A stretch of DNA of 64,000 bases from Niastella vici (GCF_002077945.1 NZ_LVYD01000046.1:186001-250000); one strand, 5' to 3'. Counted from the stretch's first letter, positions 8,714 through 17,936 are shown. Program-made: numbers and translations. Notes: generated by a model not told the origin, from the letters alone.

Positions 8714-9448
8714 ATGATGAAAAAAATTATCCAATTAGTATCCTGTGTAATACTGTTGACCGGCTGCGAAAGTACGCAGCAGATCCTTAAAACGATAGAA
8801 CCCTACGCCACCGGCGCCAATGGCCAGTTGACCAGTGCTGAAATTGCCTCCGGACTAAAGCAGGCGCTTGAAGTGGGCGCCCAGAATTCGGCCAGTCAGC
8901 TCTCTGCCCTCGATGGTTTTTTTAAAAATGCCGCTATAAAAATATTGTTGCCGCCCGAAGCACAGAAGGTGGAAAAAACTTTACGTGACCTGGGTATGAG
9001 CAGTTTGGTTGATAAAGCCATTTTATCGGTGAACCGGGCTGCGGAGGATGCCGCCAAATCGGCTGCGCCCATTTTTGTTGATGCCATCAAAACCATGACC
9101 ATTCAGGATGCATTGGGTATTTTACAGGGTGGCGATTTTGCCGCTACCAATTACCTGAAATCAAAAACAACAATGGCGTTAACCTCGGCCTTTAAACCGG
9201 TTATTGAAAGCTCGCTGTCGAAGGTGAATGCCACTAAATACTGGTCAGATGTTTTTAATACCTATAATAAATTTGCTACGAACAAGATCAATCCCGACCT
9301 GTCGGCGTTTGTAACCGGTAAAGCCATCGATGGTATTTTTTACCAGGTAAGTCTGGAAGAGCAGAAGATCCGCAAAGACCCCGTGGCGCGGGTGACAGAT
9401 CTGTTGAAGAAGGTATTTGGGAGCAAGCAGGCGCAGGGTGGGAGTTAA
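8714..9448 (+). CDS. DUF4197-family lipoprotein
   Basis: A 244-residue protein whose N-terminus (MMKKIIQLVSCVILLTGC) is a lipoprotein signal peptide with lipobox LTGC, so it should be anchored in the outer or inner membrane facing the periplasm. The remainder matches DUF4197: a helical domain with the segments DGFFKNAAIKILLPPEAQKV, NRAAEDAAKSAAPIF and a C-terminal EEQKIRKDP. Two ATGs (8714 and 8717) are equally possible; a longer frame back to 8657 overlaps the divergent FAD gene and lacks a signal. A paralogue lies at 35003. The function of this family is not known to me. Confidence 0.85.
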   Translation: MMKKIIQLVSCVILLTGCESTQQILKTIEPYATGANGQLTSAEIASGLKQALEVGAQNSASQLSALDGFFKNAAIKILLPPEAQKVEKTLRDLGMSSLVDKAILSVNRAAEDAAKSAAPIFVDAIKTMTIQDALGILQGGDFAATNYLKSKTTMALTSAFKPVIESSLSKVNATKYWSDVFNTYNKFATNKINPDLSAFVTGKAIDGIFYQVSLEEQKIRKDPVARVTDLLKKVFGSKQAQGGS

Positions 9449-9487
9449 AATGAAAAATTACAAGCGAAAAATAATAAAGGAGAATTG

Positions 9488-9754
9488 ATGGAAATATGGG
9501 TCTTTAATGGGGCGAAAAGCCATTTCCCCAGCGGAGTATTCAGTAAAAAAGAGATTGCTGATGCCTGGATCGCAAAGCATAAGCTTACTGGCGTTCTTAC
9601 AAAATACCCGGTTGATGAGGGTGTTTATGACTGGAGCCTGGCGAATGGCACCTTTAAAATTAAAAAGGAAGAACAAACAAAACCGGAATTCATTCAACGG
9701 TTTTCTTCAGCCTCTCAGGAACATTATCATTATGAGGATGGTATAGAAGAATGA
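9488..9754 (+). CDS. Small DUF7710-like protein
   Basis: An 88-residue cytoplasmic protein. Its first 60 residues (VWVF-like start, FPSGVFSKKEIADAWI, TGVLTKYPVDEGVYDW) follow the pattern of DUF7710, a small domain often beside toxin-immunity or regulatory genes, function unknown. The ATG at 9488 is preferred to the TTG at 9485: an AAGGAG stretch at 9477-9482 gives an unusually good Shine-Dalgarno site for this phylum at a 5-nt spacing. The last 30 residues are charged and probably disordered. It sits 39 bp after the DUF4197 gene and may be cotranscribed with it. Confidence 0.75.
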   Translation: MEIWVFNGAKSHFPSGVFSKKEIADAWIAKHKLTGVLTKYPVDEGVYDWSLANGTFKIKKEEQTKPEFIQRFSSASQEHYHYEDGIEE

Positions 9755-9780
9755 TACTTTGCCGTTACACCATAAAAAAA

Positions 9781-9806
9781 AGTCCCGACACGTCGGGACT
9801 TTTTTA
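9781..9806 (+). terminator. Strong hairpin terminator, probably bidirectional
   Basis: AGTCCCGAC at 9781-9789 pairs perfectly with GTCGGGACT at 9792-9800. It is preceded by an A-run and followed by a T-run, so it can end both the plus-strand DUF7710 transcript and the minus-strand lpdA transcript. The TCCCGAC core recurs in terminators at 35782 and 50782. Confidence 0.85.
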
Positions 9807-9822
9807 TTTCTATGCTAATTCT

Positions 9823-11226
9823 TTAGATGTGAATTGCTTCACCATAAGCTACTTCGATAGCTTCTTTAATGTTCTCACTCATGGTTGGGTGAGGATGGAT
9901 GCTATCCAGTACTTCGTGGTAAGTAGTCTCCAGTTTGCGGGCAACTACAATTTCGGCGATCATTTCAGTTACGTTGTAACCGATCATATGCGTGCCAAGC
10001 CATTCGCCGTATTTGGCATCGAAGATCACTTTTACGAAACCTTCGTTATGTCCGGCAGCAGAAGCCTTACCGGCCGCGCTTAACGGGAATTTACCTACTT
10101 TAATTTCATAACCGGCATCTTTAGCCTGTTTTTCAGTTAAACCAACTGAAGCGATCTCGGGGTAGCAATAAGTACAGCCTGGTACGTTGCCGTAATCGAG
10201 TGCTTCGGGCTGGTGGTTGTATTTCTTTTCGCTGTAAGCAATGCTTTCCACGCAAATGATACCTTCTTTCGAAGCTACGTGCGCCAATGCCTGACCAGGA
10301 ACACAATCGCCAATAGCGTAAACGCCTGGTACGTTTGTTTTGTAATATTTGTCTACAGCTATTTTACCTTTCTCTGTTTTTACACCGAGCTCTTCGAGAC
10401 CGATGCCTTCAACGTTGGCAGCAACCCCTACAGCGCTCAATACTACATCAGCTTCGAGGGTAACTTCACCTTCTTTGGTTTTTACTTTGGCTTTAACGCC
10501 GTTGCCGCTGGTATCAACGCTGGTAACTTCTGCGCTGGTCATAACCTCAATGCCGGTTTTCTTGAAGTTCTTCAACAGTTCTTTTGAAATTTCTTCATCT
10601 TCAACCGGAACGATGCGGTCCATGAATTCAACGATGGTCACTTTAGTGCCGAGTGCGTTGTAGAAATAACCGAACTCAACGCCAATGGCACCACTACCTA
10701 CCACGATCATACTTTTGGGTTGCTGAGGCAACACCATGGCTTCGCGGTAGCCAATGATCTTTTTACCATCTATTTTCAGGCTGGGCAATTCGCGGCTGCG
10801 TCCGCCGGTAGCCAGAATAATATGTTTTGCTTCAACGATCTGTGTTTTGCCGTCGGTACCTTTTACTTCGATCTGGCCTTTGGCTTTCAGTTTGCCATAG
10901 CCCATGATCACATCGATCTTGTTCTTCTTCATCAAGAACTGAACGCCTTTGCTCATTTTGTCGGCCACACCGCGGCTGCGTTTTATTACTGCCGAAAAAT
11001 CAGCGGTACCTGTAGCTTCGATACCATAATCTTTTGCGTGCTTAATGTCTTCGAACACCTGGGCGCTTTTCAGCAGGGCTTTGGTGGGAATACAGCCCCA
11101 GTTCAAACAAATACCACCCAAACTTTCTTTTTCAATTATAGCGGTTTTGAATCCCAGTTGAGATGCCCGGATAGCTGCCACATATCCGCCGGGGCCGCTT
11201 CCGAGAACTACTACGTCGTATGCCAT
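9823..11226 (-). CDS. lpdA: Dihydrolipoyl dehydrogenase (E3)
   Basis: A 467-residue flavoprotein that reoxidises dihydrolipoamide in 2-oxoacid dehydrogenase complexes or the glycine cleavage system, using NAD+. It shows the N-terminal FAD motif VLGSGPGGYVAA, the redox-active disulfide Cys40/Cys45 in GGICLNWGCIPTKA, an NAD-binding GSGAIGVEFG motif, and the second FAD motif GVYAIGDC. The C-terminal catalytic HPHPTMSE (His-Glu pair) is also present. Length is normal for the family. No E1 or E2 gene is beside it, so it is a free-standing E3 that may serve several complexes. The upstream stretch 11225-11261 is an AT-rich octad repeat. Confidence 0.96.
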   Translation of the reverse strand: MAYDVVVLGSGPGGYVAAIRASQLGFKTAIIEKESLGGICLNWGCIPTKALLKSAQVFEDIKHAKDYGIEATGTADFSAVIKRSRGVADKMSKGVQFLMKKNKIDVIMGYGKLKAKGQIEVKGTDGKTQIVEAKHIILATGGRSRELPSLKIDGKKIIGYREAMVLPQQPKSMIVVGSGAIGVEFGYFYNALGTKVTIVEFMDRIVPVEDEEISKELLKNFKKTGIEVMTSAEVTSVDTSGNGVKAKVKTKEGEVTLEADVVLSAVGVAANVEGIGLEELGVKTEKGKIAVDKYYKTNVPGVYAIGDCVPGQALAHVASKEGIICVESIAYSEKKYNHQPEALDYGNVPGCTYCYPEIASVGLTEKQAKDAGYEIKVGKFPLSAAGKASAAGHNEGFVKVIFDAKYGEWLGTHMIGYNVTEMIAEIVVARKLETTYHEVLDSIHPHPTMSENIKEAIEVAYGEAIHI

Positions 11227-11261
11227 TTCGATTTACGATTTTTAGATTTTACGATTTTTCT
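11225..11261. repeat. Short AT-rich array with about 8-bp period
   Basis: Upstream of lpdA the units ATTTACG, ATTTTTAG, ATTTTACG, ATTTTTCT follow each other with a 7-8 bp step. The remaining divergent gap up to 11524 shows no gene or clear promoter. Confidence 0.4.
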
Positions 11262-11524
11262 GATCCTTCCGGCAGTATTCTATTACTGACTTTCTATATC
11301 AGGTTCTAATAAAGCCCTGCGAAGCTACTCGAAAATGAGAAAAGAGCAAAAAAAAGGGACTATTGCAGTGCCGGGGCTATGACAATAATTTTTATTGTGT
11401 TACATATTCCTTTTTTATACACAGGCTTCAAAAAATAGTTAATAACCAATTAAATGGTGAATGCAGGTTGGTTCAATTTGTTAACTTCAACCTGTCCCGC
11501 CATCCGGGATTAACAACCCCAGCT

Positions 11525-12661
11525 ATGAAAAAGTTTATTCGGGCCATTGTAGCTATAATAGTGGTGATAATTGTAAGCTTTTCGGCATATGCGTTTATTT
11601 CGGGCCGAACCTACCTGTTCGAAGCCGTGTGGTATAATTTTGCCGATATCGACGATTATCAAAAGTTCTCCAATAATACCGTAGTAACGGGCGAACCGCA
11701 ACCCTGGGCGCTTTCTATCGATTATAACAAAAATCCACTGCCGGTTGAGCTCAAAAAAATGCTTGAAGACCTGGAAACCATTGCAGTGCTGGCTATAAAA
11801 AATGATTCTATCCTGTATGAGTACTACTGGGATGGATACAGCGATTCTTCCCTGTCGGGCTCGTTTTCGATGGCCAAAAGTATTACCGGCCTGCTTGTTG
11901 GCGCGGCGGTTAAAGAAGGAAAAATACAGTCGCTGGAGGAACCGGTAGGCAATTACCTGCCCGAATTCAGGACGGGCGAGAAGGCCAAAGTGCGCATAAT
12001 CGACCTGCTTACCATGAGCAGTGGCAGCAACTGGGACGAGTCCTACGCCAATCCGTTTTCGGTTACCACAGAATTATATTATGGACATAATGCATATAAG
12101 GTGGCAACCGGGGTTTCCATTATTCATTCGCCCGGAACGCTGCATGTGTACAAATCGGGCGATACCCAACTGCTGGGGCTCATCGTGGAAAAAGCCACCG
12201 GCAAATCGCTCAGCGCCTATGCTTCGGAGAAATTGTGGCAAACAATGGGCGCCGAACATGCGGCTTTATGGAGTACCGACCAAATTGGCGGAAGCGAAAA
12301 AGCCTATTGTTGCTTCAACTCCAACGCCCGGGATTTTGCCCGGTTGGGCAAGCTGATGCTCGACAGCGGCCGGTGGAAGGGGTATGACGTAATTCCCATT
12401 GACTACTACAAGCAATCTATAAAACCCTGTATGATCCCCGATGAAACAGGCAAGCCCTGTAAATATTATGGCTACCAATGGTGGATCACACCCAGCCACC
12501 CCGATATCTTTTATGCCCGTGGCATTCTGGGCCAGTACGTCATCGTTATTCCTTCAAAAAAAACGGTCATTGTACGGCTTGGCAAAAAGCGTTCCGGCGA
12601 ACGGAAAGATAATGCACCTGCGGAAGTTGATGCATTGATACAGTGGGGATTAAGACTGTAA
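11525..12661 (+). CDS. Serine hydrolase (beta-lactamase/class C-like fold), membrane-anchored
   Basis: A 378-residue protein starting with a single N-terminal hydrophobic helix (residues 4-26), so it is exported and probably stays tethered to the membrane. The nucleophile motif SxxK is Ser115-Met-Ala-Lys118 in FSMAKSITGLL. The second motif region (VYKSGDTQLLG) and a C-terminal YGYQWW segment are typical of the beta-lactamase/6-aminohexanoate-dimer-hydrolase type family. The ATG at 11525 is chosen because the upstream in-frame extension reads as non-coding and the signal starts here. Substrate unknown; esterase, amidase or peptidase are all possible. Its stop lies 66 bp before bshB1. Confidence 0.85.
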   Translation: MKKFIRAIVAIIVVIIVSFSAYAFISGRTYLFEAVWYNFADIDDYQKFSNNTVVTGEPQPWALSIDYNKNPLPVELKKMLEDLETIAVLAIKNDSILYEYYWDGYSDSSLSGSFSMAKSITGLLVGAAVKEGKIQSLEEPVGNYLPEFRTGEKAKVRIIDLLTMSSGSNWDESYANPFSVTTELYYGHNAYKVATGVSIIHSPGTLHVYKSGDTQLLGLIVEKATGKSLSAYASEKLWQTMGAEHAALWSTDQIGGSEKAYCCFNSNARDFARLGKLMLDSGRWKGYDVIPIDYYKQSIKPCMIPDETGKPCKYYGYQWWITPSHPDIFYARGILGQYVIVIPSKKTVIVRLGKKRSGERKDNAPAEVDALIQWGLRL

Positions 12662-12683
12662 CCGTACGTGTAGTTGAAGGAAG

Positions 12684-12711
12684 TTGCTTCGGGATGTTTT
12701 TCATACCTTTG
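12684..12711 (+). promoter_or_regulatory. Promoter of bshB1
   Basis: TTG at 12684-12686, 17 nt spacer, then TACCTTTG at 12704-12711, matching the Bacteroidota pattern TTG-N17-23-TAnnTTTG. The ATG follows 16 nt later, giving a very short leader. Confidence 0.6.
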
Positions 12712-12727
12712 CGGCTCAATTTTTATT

Positions 12728-13465
12728 ATGAAACTGGATTTACTGGCCATTGGCGTTCATCCTGACGATGTGGAACTGAGCTGTTCTGGCACAATCCTCA
12801 ATGAAATTAAACAGGGTAAGAAAGCAGGTATCCTCGACCTTACGCAAGGCGAACTGGGCACCCGGGGAACTATTGAAACCCGGTATGCCGAAGCAGCCAA
12901 AGCAGCCCAGATCATGGGAGTGCATGTACGCGCCAACCTGAAAATGCGGGATGGTTTTTTCAAAAATGATGAAGAACACCAGTTGCAGCTGATTCAGGCT
13001 ATCAGAAAATATCAGCCTGAAGTGGTGCTGGCAAATGCCCTGGAAGACCGTCACCCCGATCATGGGCGTGCGGGACACCTTATTGCAACCGCCTGTTTTT
13101 TATCGGGTTTGGCAAAAATAGAAACCAAGGATGAGAATGGTAGGCCGCAACAACGCTGGCGCCCGAAATATGTGTTGCATTATTTGCAGGACTGGTACCA
13201 TGAGCCCGATTTGCTCGTAGATATTTCGGATGTATTTGAACAGCGCATGGAGGCCATTAAAGCGTATACTACACAATTCTTCAATACTGATAATGGTAAT
13301 GAAGGGCCGCAAACCTATATTTCAACACCCGATTTCCTCGATAGCGTAATTGGCCGGGCCCGCATGATGGGAAAGCGTATTGGCGTAAAATATGCGGAAG
13401 GATTTATTTGTGAGAAGAAGATCGGGATCAGGAATCTGGATGCGTTATTGCAGGTTGAGACCTAA
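12728..13465 (+). CDS. bshB1: Bacillithiol biosynthesis deacetylase BshB1
   Basis: A 245-residue zinc-dependent LmbE/PIG-L family deacetylase. The metal motif is HPDDVELSCSG near the N-terminus and a second histidine cluster is EDRHPDHGRAGH near residue 100. In the bacillithiol pathway it removes acetyl from GlcNAc-malate to give GlcN-malate. The combination of GELGTRGT and the C-terminal AEGF is typical of BshB1 in Bacteroidota. I start at the ATG at 12728, placed just after a good promoter; the longer frame from 12674 would run through that promoter. bshA and bshC are not in this window. Confidence 0.9.
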   Translation: MKLDLLAIGVHPDDVELSCSGTILNEIKQGKKAGILDLTQGELGTRGTIETRYAEAAKAAQIMGVHVRANLKMRDGFFKNDEEHQLQLIQAIRKYQPEVVLANALEDRHPDHGRAGHLIATACFLSGLAKIETKDENGRPQQRWRPKYVLHYLQDWYHEPDLLVDISDVFEQRMEAIKAYTTQFFNTDNGNEGPQTYISTPDFLDSVIGRARMMGKRIGVKYAEGFICEKKIGIRNLDALLQVET

Positions 13466-13558
13466 ACAGAAAAGTTAACAACTTGATAAGGTAGCAGCTT
13501 AACAATTTGGAAAGTTCCTTGTTATAATGCGGAAACTTAGAACCCAGCACAAAAGAAA

Positions 13559-14434
13559 ATGACAAAAGTAAAAATAGGTATGGTGCAAATGAGTTGCACC
13601 AATGATAAAGAAGTAAATCTGCAAAAAGCGATCGCCAAAGTACGTGAGGCAGCTGCCAAAGGCGCCCAGATCGTTTGTTTGCAGGAGTTGTTCACCTCGC
13701 TGTATTTCTGCGATGTGGAAGATTATGAGAACTTCAAACTGGCTGAGCCCATTCCCGGTCCTTCAACAGAAGCACTTAGTAAAGTGGCAGCGGAAACAGG
13801 TGTGGTGATCATTGCTTCCCTGTTCGAAAAAAGAACGCAGGGTATTTATCATAACACCACTGCGGTGCTCGATGCAGATGGTACCTATTTGGGTAAATAC
13901 CGTAAGATGCATATTCCTGATGACCCGGCGTATTACGAGAAGTTCTATTTTACGCCTGGTGATCTTGGTTATAAAGTATTCAAAACCCGTTTTGCTACAA
14001 TTGGTGTGTTGATCTGTTGGGACCAATGGTATCCCGAAGCAGCGCGCATTACTGCGCTGATGGGTGCTGAGATCCTGTTCTACCCAACTGCAATTGGCTG
14101 GGCTACCTCACAGGATTCGGAAACCAATATTGAGCAATACAATGCCTGGCAAACCATTCAACGCGGGCATGCCGTGGCCAATGGCGTGCATGTGGTGGGG
14201 GTAAACCGGGTTGGACTGGAGCAGAACGGCGCCATGAAATTCTGGGGCGGTTCGTTTGTGAGCAATCCGTTCGGCACCATTTTATACCAGGCTTCGCACG
14301 ATAGGGAAGAAGTGCATGTGATGGAATTGGACACCAATTTAACTGATCGCTATCGCACACACTGGCCTTTTATGCGCGACCGCAGAATAGATTCCTATCA
14401 GCCGATCACCAAACGATTTATTGACGAAGAATAA
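13559..14434 (+). CDS. aguB: N-carbamoylputrescine amidase
   Basis: A 291-residue nitrilase-superfamily enzyme that hydrolyses N-carbamoylputrescine to putrescine, CO2 and ammonia in the cytoplasm. The catalytic triad is visible as Glu43 (LQELF), Lys116 (YRKMHIPDD) and Cys153 (LICWDQWYPE). The segments around them (WATSQDSE, GVNRVG) are those of plant/bacterial CPA enzymes. It lies 66 bp upstream of the agmatine deiminase gene that makes its substrate, so the two form a two-step agmatine-to-putrescine unit. The start is the first ATG after a stop, with GAAA just upstream. Confidence 0.94.
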   Translation: MTKVKIGMVQMSCTNDKEVNLQKAIAKVREAAAKGAQIVCLQELFTSLYFCDVEDYENFKLAEPIPGPSTEALSKVAAETGVVIIASLFEKRTQGIYHNTTAVLDADGTYLGKYRKMHIPDDPAYYEKFYFTPGDLGYKVFKTRFATIGVLICWDQWYPEAARITALMGAEILFYPTAIGWATSQDSETNIEQYNAWQTIQRGHAVANGVHVVGVNRVGLEQNGAMKFWGGSFVSNPFGTILYQASHDREEVHVMELDTNLTDRYRTHWPFMRDRRIDSYQPITKRFIDEE

Positions 14435-14445
14435 GCTATTAGTTG

Positions 14446-14485
14446 AACTCAATAACTAACAAACTGAATAACTGAAAAACTCAGG
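14446..14485. repeat. Five tandem octads in the aguB-aguA gap
   Basis: AACTCAAT, AACTAACA, AACTGAAT, AACTGAAA and AACTCAGG follow each other without gaps. One of several short-period arrays at gene ends in this window. Confidence 0.7.
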
Positions 14486-14500
14486 AATCAACGAGCCAAG

Positions 14501-15574
14501 ATGAAGTCATTTCAACTCCCGGATTCACCGACACCCAAGGAACTAGGATATTTCTTTCCCGCCGAATTTGCGCCGCATACAGCCACCTGGCTGAGCTGGC
14601 CGCATAAGGAAGCCTCATGGCCCGGTAAAATTGAAAGTATTTATCCCAATTACAGTCAGTTCATAAAAGAAGTGGCGCTGGGTGAAAAGGTGTGCATTAA
14701 TGTGGTTGATGATGCCATGAAAGCATTTGCCATCAACTGCCTGCGCCAGGCCGGTGCCAACCTGGGGAACATCCAGTTCTTTATTCACCCTACCAATGAT
14801 GCCTGGTGCCGTGACCATGGTCCGGCCTTTTTGATAAATCCCAAAGCCGGTATTAAAAAAATAATTGTTGACTGGGGGTACAATGCCTGGGGCGATAAAT
14901 ATCCGCCTTACGACCTCGATGATGTTATACCTACTTTAATTGGCAAACATTTTAATATTCCCGTTTACCATCCCGGCATTGTGATGGAAGGCGGCTCGGT
15001 AGAATTTAACGGACAGGGAACCTTGCTGACCTCGACAGCCTGTTTGCTAAATCCTAACCGTAACCCCCACCTGAACCAGGCGCAGATTGAAGCATACCTG
15101 TATAACTATTATGGCATAGAACAGGTCTTATGGGTCGATGAAGGAATTATAGGCGATGATACCGACGGCCATATTGATGATACCGTTCGTTTTGTAAATG
15201 GCAATACGGTGCTTACGGTGATAGAAGAGAACAGGAAGGACGAGAATTACGAACTGTTACAACATAACCTGCGTCAGCTGAAACAAATGCGGTTGTTAAA
15301 CGGCCAGCAATTGAATATCATCGAGCTACCCATGCCCGATGCAGTGGTGCATGAAGGGCAACGTTTACCAGCCTCTTACGCCAATTTCTATATTGCCAAT
15401 GCGGCAGTCATTGTGCCTACATACCGTTGCGCCAATGATGATAAGGCCCTACAAATTATTCAGCAAAGTTTCCCCGATAGAAAAGTGATAGGTATTGATT
15501 CAACCGATATCATTTGGGGACTGGGAAGCTTTCACTGTTTGAGCCAGCAGGAGCCAGAAGCAGTGGCCCTCTAA
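14501..15574 (+). CDS. aguA: Agmatine deiminase
   Basis: A 357-residue peptidyl-arginine-deiminase-fold enzyme that converts agmatine to N-carbamoylputrescine and ammonia. Characteristic segments include TWLSWPHKEASW near the N-terminus, WCRDHGPAF, MEGGSVEFNG, the DDTDGHIDDTVRF active-site stretch and the nucleophile Cys346 in GSFHC near the C-terminus. It follows aguB with only a short repeat-bearing gap, so the two are probably cotranscribed and make putrescine from arginine-derived agmatine. A terminator lies 26 bp after the stop. Length and motifs are normal. Confidence 0.95.
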   Translation: MKSFQLPDSPTPKELGYFFPAEFAPHTATWLSWPHKEASWPGKIESIYPNYSQFIKEVALGEKVCINVVDDAMKAFAINCLRQAGANLGNIQFFIHPTNDAWCRDHGPAFLINPKAGIKKIIVDWGYNAWGDKYPPYDLDDVIPTLIGKHFNIPVYHPGIVMEGGSVEFNGQGTLLTSTACLLNPNRNPHLNQAQIEAYLYNYYGIEQVLWVDEGIIGDDTDGHIDDTVRFVNGNTVLTVIEENRKDENYELLQHNLRQLKQMRLLNGQQLNIIELPMPDAVVHEGQRLPASYANFYIANAAVIVPTYRCANDDKALQIIQQSFPDRKVIGIDSTDIIWGLGSFHCLSQQEPEAVAL

Positions 15575-15600
15575 AGGTGAGTAAGAAAGTAATTAAAAGT

Positions 15601-15636
15601 AAACCGGTCTCGTTTAAGCGGGGCCGGTTTCTTTTT
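15601..15636 (+). terminator. Terminator of aguB-aguA
   Basis: AAACCGGTCTCG (15601-15612) pairs over 12 bp with CGGGGCCGGTTT (15619-15630), counting two G-U pairs, and is followed by cTTTTT. Confidence 0.8.
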
Positions 15637-15657
15637 AATGGCAACTTTATTAAAATA

Positions 15658-15698
15658 AAACTGGCAACCAGTAACTCCCAGTCACCAGCTGCCAGTTT
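15658..15698 (-). terminator. Probable terminator of thrC with heptad-like arms
   Basis: AAACTGGCA (15658-15666) and TGCCAGTTT (15690-15698) form a stem read from the minus strand and followed there by TATTTTA. The interior can be read as five 7-bp units, similar to other arrays in the window. Confidence 0.6.
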
Positions 15699-15714
15699 AT
15701 TGTCAACCGTCGTC

Positions 15715-16890
15715 CTAAAGAATGTTCTCTAAATATTTATACCCCGAACCGGTATTCAACAACAATATCTTCTCCGCACGTTGAACCACGCCATCGTTCA
15801 CTAACTGCAATAACCCTTTCCATAAAGCGCCGCCTTCGGGTGCTATGATCAGTCCTTCTTCGCGGGCGATTTCTTTTACGGCTGCTACCATCCCGGCATC
15901 AGTAACGGCCAGGGGTAATCCCTTGGATTCGCGCAATACCTGCAGTATCATGTTTTCGGCAAAAGGATTGGGCACAGCCAGTCCGTTAGCGAGTGAAGGT
16001 TTACCAACATAATTCTTTGCATTGGGTTGTAGTCCTTTCCAGGTTTGAACCACGGGTTCACAGTTCTCTGCCTGTATTGCATACATCCGGGGAAGTTTAT
16101 CACCGATCCAGTCCAGCTGTTGCATTTCTTTAAATGCCTTCCACATACCAATTAGGCCCGTACCACCGCCGGTAGGGTAGAGGATCACATCGGGCAGCGT
16201 CCAGTTAAATTGTTCGGCTATTTCATACCCCATTGTCTTTTTCCCTTCAAGGCGGTAAGGCTCTTTCATGGTGGAGATGTCGAAACAGGCTATGCTCTCT
16301 TTCAACTGCGCTACTTTCTTAGCGCAATCGCTGATGAGTCCGTCAACCAGTATCAATTCAGCGCCATACAATTCACATTCATCTTTAAATACCTGGGGCG
16401 TATGCCGGGGCATTACTACAATTGCTTTCATCCCCGCTTTGGCGCAATAGGCTGCCAGCGCGCCGCCGGCATTACCCGCCGTAGGAATGATACAGGTATG
16501 TACGCCAAATTCTTTTGCTTTTGAAACTGCCGCACTTAATCCTCTTGCTTTGAATGAACCGGTTGGGTTTTTTGATTCATCTTTCAAGAACAAATTCGGC
16601 AGTTCGTACTGTGCCTGTAAATGTTTTAATTCAAGTATGGGCGTCATGCCTTCGCCGAGGCTCACAATATTTTCTTCTTCAAAAATGGGCAATACTTCCT
16701 TATACCGCCACATGGTAGCCGGCCGGTTGTACAGCACCGTTTTACCGGGTGCTTCAGCCAGGTTATATTCAGCCACCAAAGGCTGGCGGCAACAGGGAGA
16801 AAAAGTTTGCAGCTCAAACGCACTGTATACCTTTCCGCATTGCGAACAGGCCAGTTGGGATAACGAAGTAAGTGGTTGTACTGTTTTCAT
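15715..16890 (-). CDS. thrC: Threonine synthase
   Basis: A 391-residue PLP enzyme converting O-phosphohomoserine to threonine. The N-terminal part has a zinc-ribbon-like CSQCGK...CC pattern, found in the short (class II-like) threonine synthases. The PLP lysine lies in KDESKNPTGSFKARG, and the phosphate-binding loop is near PTAGNAGGALAAY. A glycine-rich YPTGGGTGLIG follows near residue 240. I use the ATG at 16890; the longer frame adds hydrophobic residues unlike the family. A LysR gene lies 66 bp upstream on the same strand. Cysteate or other synthase activity is a lesser alternative. Confidence 0.9.
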   Translation of the reverse strand: MKTVQPLTSLSQLACSQCGKVYSAFELQTFSPCCRQPLVAEYNLAEAPGKTVLYNRPATMWRYKEVLPIFEEENIVSLGEGMTPILELKHLQAQYELPNLFLKDESKNPTGSFKARGLSAAVSKAKEFGVHTCIIPTAGNAGGALAAYCAKAGMKAIVVMPRHTPQVFKDECELYGAELILVDGLISDCAKKVAQLKESIACFDISTMKEPYRLEGKKTMGYEIAEQFNWTLPDVILYPTGGGTGLIGMWKAFKEMQQLDWIGDKLPRMYAIQAENCEPVVQTWKGLQPNAKNYVGKPSLANGLAVPNPFAENMILQVLRESKGLPLAVTDAGMVAAVKEIAREEGLIIAPEGGALWKGLLQLVNDGVVQRAEKILLLNTGSGYKYLENIL

Positions 16891-16956
16891 TGTACTGTAT
16901 TGACAAAGTAAAAGTAACAACCTGCTACGAGGGAAACGATACCGTTTGCTTATACG

Positions 16957-17865
16957 CTATAACTTTTTGTTATAGTGACTGGTGGCCAGTTTAATGAAGA
17001 GTTGGTTGATGCGGTCGGTTTCGGAACCGCGTCGCTGCATAAAATAAAAAGCGCGGTGTATTTGTAAACCTGGAATGGATAACCGAACCAGTTCGCCATT
17101 CTTTAATTGCCGTGCAACGGAGCGCAGGGGTAAAAAGCCAAGGCATACATCATCGAGCAGAAAATTCTTAAGGGCTTCGGTTCCGCCCAAAACGATCTTG
17201 TGCTGCAGATCGGCAATGCTTACTTTACATTTTTGTAAAGCTTCTGTAACGGCCAGCAGCGTGCCCGAACCTCTTTCGCGTAAAGCTACGGGTATGCTTT
17301 TAAGGTCTTCGGGTGTAATATTCTTCTTCTTCACCAGATCACTTTTGGCGCTGCACACAGGAATTACTTCATCTGTTAAAAAGAACTGATATTTCACAGA
17401 AGTGATGGTGTTGCGCCCTTCGGTAATGGCGAGGTCGATCTCATGATCGAGCAGGGCCTTTAATATGTTCTCTGAATTGCGGTTGATGAGCGTGAGGTCT
17501 ATATTGGGATATTGCTGATGAAAGGCGGAAAAAACGGGCGGTATCACATACAGTGAAATGGTGGTGCTGGTGCCCAGCGTAAGCGAACCACGGGCCTGCT
17601 GCAGGTTCTTTTGTTTGGTAAGCTCAAACTCCAGCTGCCGCTGCAACTCGCGGCCTTCAACAACATATTCAAGTAATATTTTGCCTTCGCTGGTAAGCGA
17701 TACCGAATTGCCTTTGCGTTCGAACAGGCTTACCTTATAGTGTTTTTCGAGCGACTGTATATGTTTGGTAATAGCCGGCTGACTGATATATAAAATGTCA
17801 GCGGCTTTGGAAAAGCTCAGGTGAGTGGCTACTTCGAAAAACACTTCGTGACTGTAACTAAGCAT
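16957..17865 (-). CDS. LysR-family transcriptional regulator
   Basis: A 302-residue regulator. The N-terminal winged helix-turn-helix (residues 1-60) contains FFEVATHLSFSKAADILYISQPAITKHIQSLE, here with the typical SQPAxTKHI recognition helix. The C-terminal two-lobe effector domain starts near residue 90 (GSLTLGTSTTIS). It resembles the CysL/CbbR-type branch. It is transcribed toward thrC, with a 66-bp gap and no clear terminator between them, so cotranscription is possible. Its effector and targets cannot be read from sequence. Confidence 0.9.
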   Translation of the reverse strand: MLSYSHEVFFEVATHLSFSKAADILYISQPAITKHIQSLEKHYKVSLFERKGNSVSLTSEGKILLEYVVEGRELQRQLEFELTKQKNLQQARGSLTLGTSTTISLYVIPPVFSAFHQQYPNIDLTLINRNSENILKALLDHEIDLAITEGRNTITSVKYQFFLTDEVIPVCSAKSDLVKKKNITPEDLKSIPVALRERGSGTLLAVTEALQKCKVSIADLQHKIVLGGTEALKNFLLDDVCLGFLPLRSVARQLKNGELVRLSIPGLQIHRAFYFMQRRGSETDRINQLFIKLATSHYNKKL

Positions 17866-17885
17866 ACATTCCTGTTTCTGCTGCC

Positions 17886-17917
17886 AAAAAAAGGCGCAAC
17901 TTTTCAGCTACGCCTTT
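17886..17917 (-). terminator. Terminator of the universal stress protein gene
   Basis: On the minus strand AAAGGCG...CGCCTTTTTTT forms a 7-bp stem with a T-run, just past the usp stop codon. Confidence 0.8.
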
Positions 17918-17936
17918 CCTGAATTATTTATGAGCC

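Noticed and set aside
11363-11524. Upstream extension of the serine hydrolase frame
   Set aside because: It reads as random sequence, and the signal peptide begins at the ATG at 11525.
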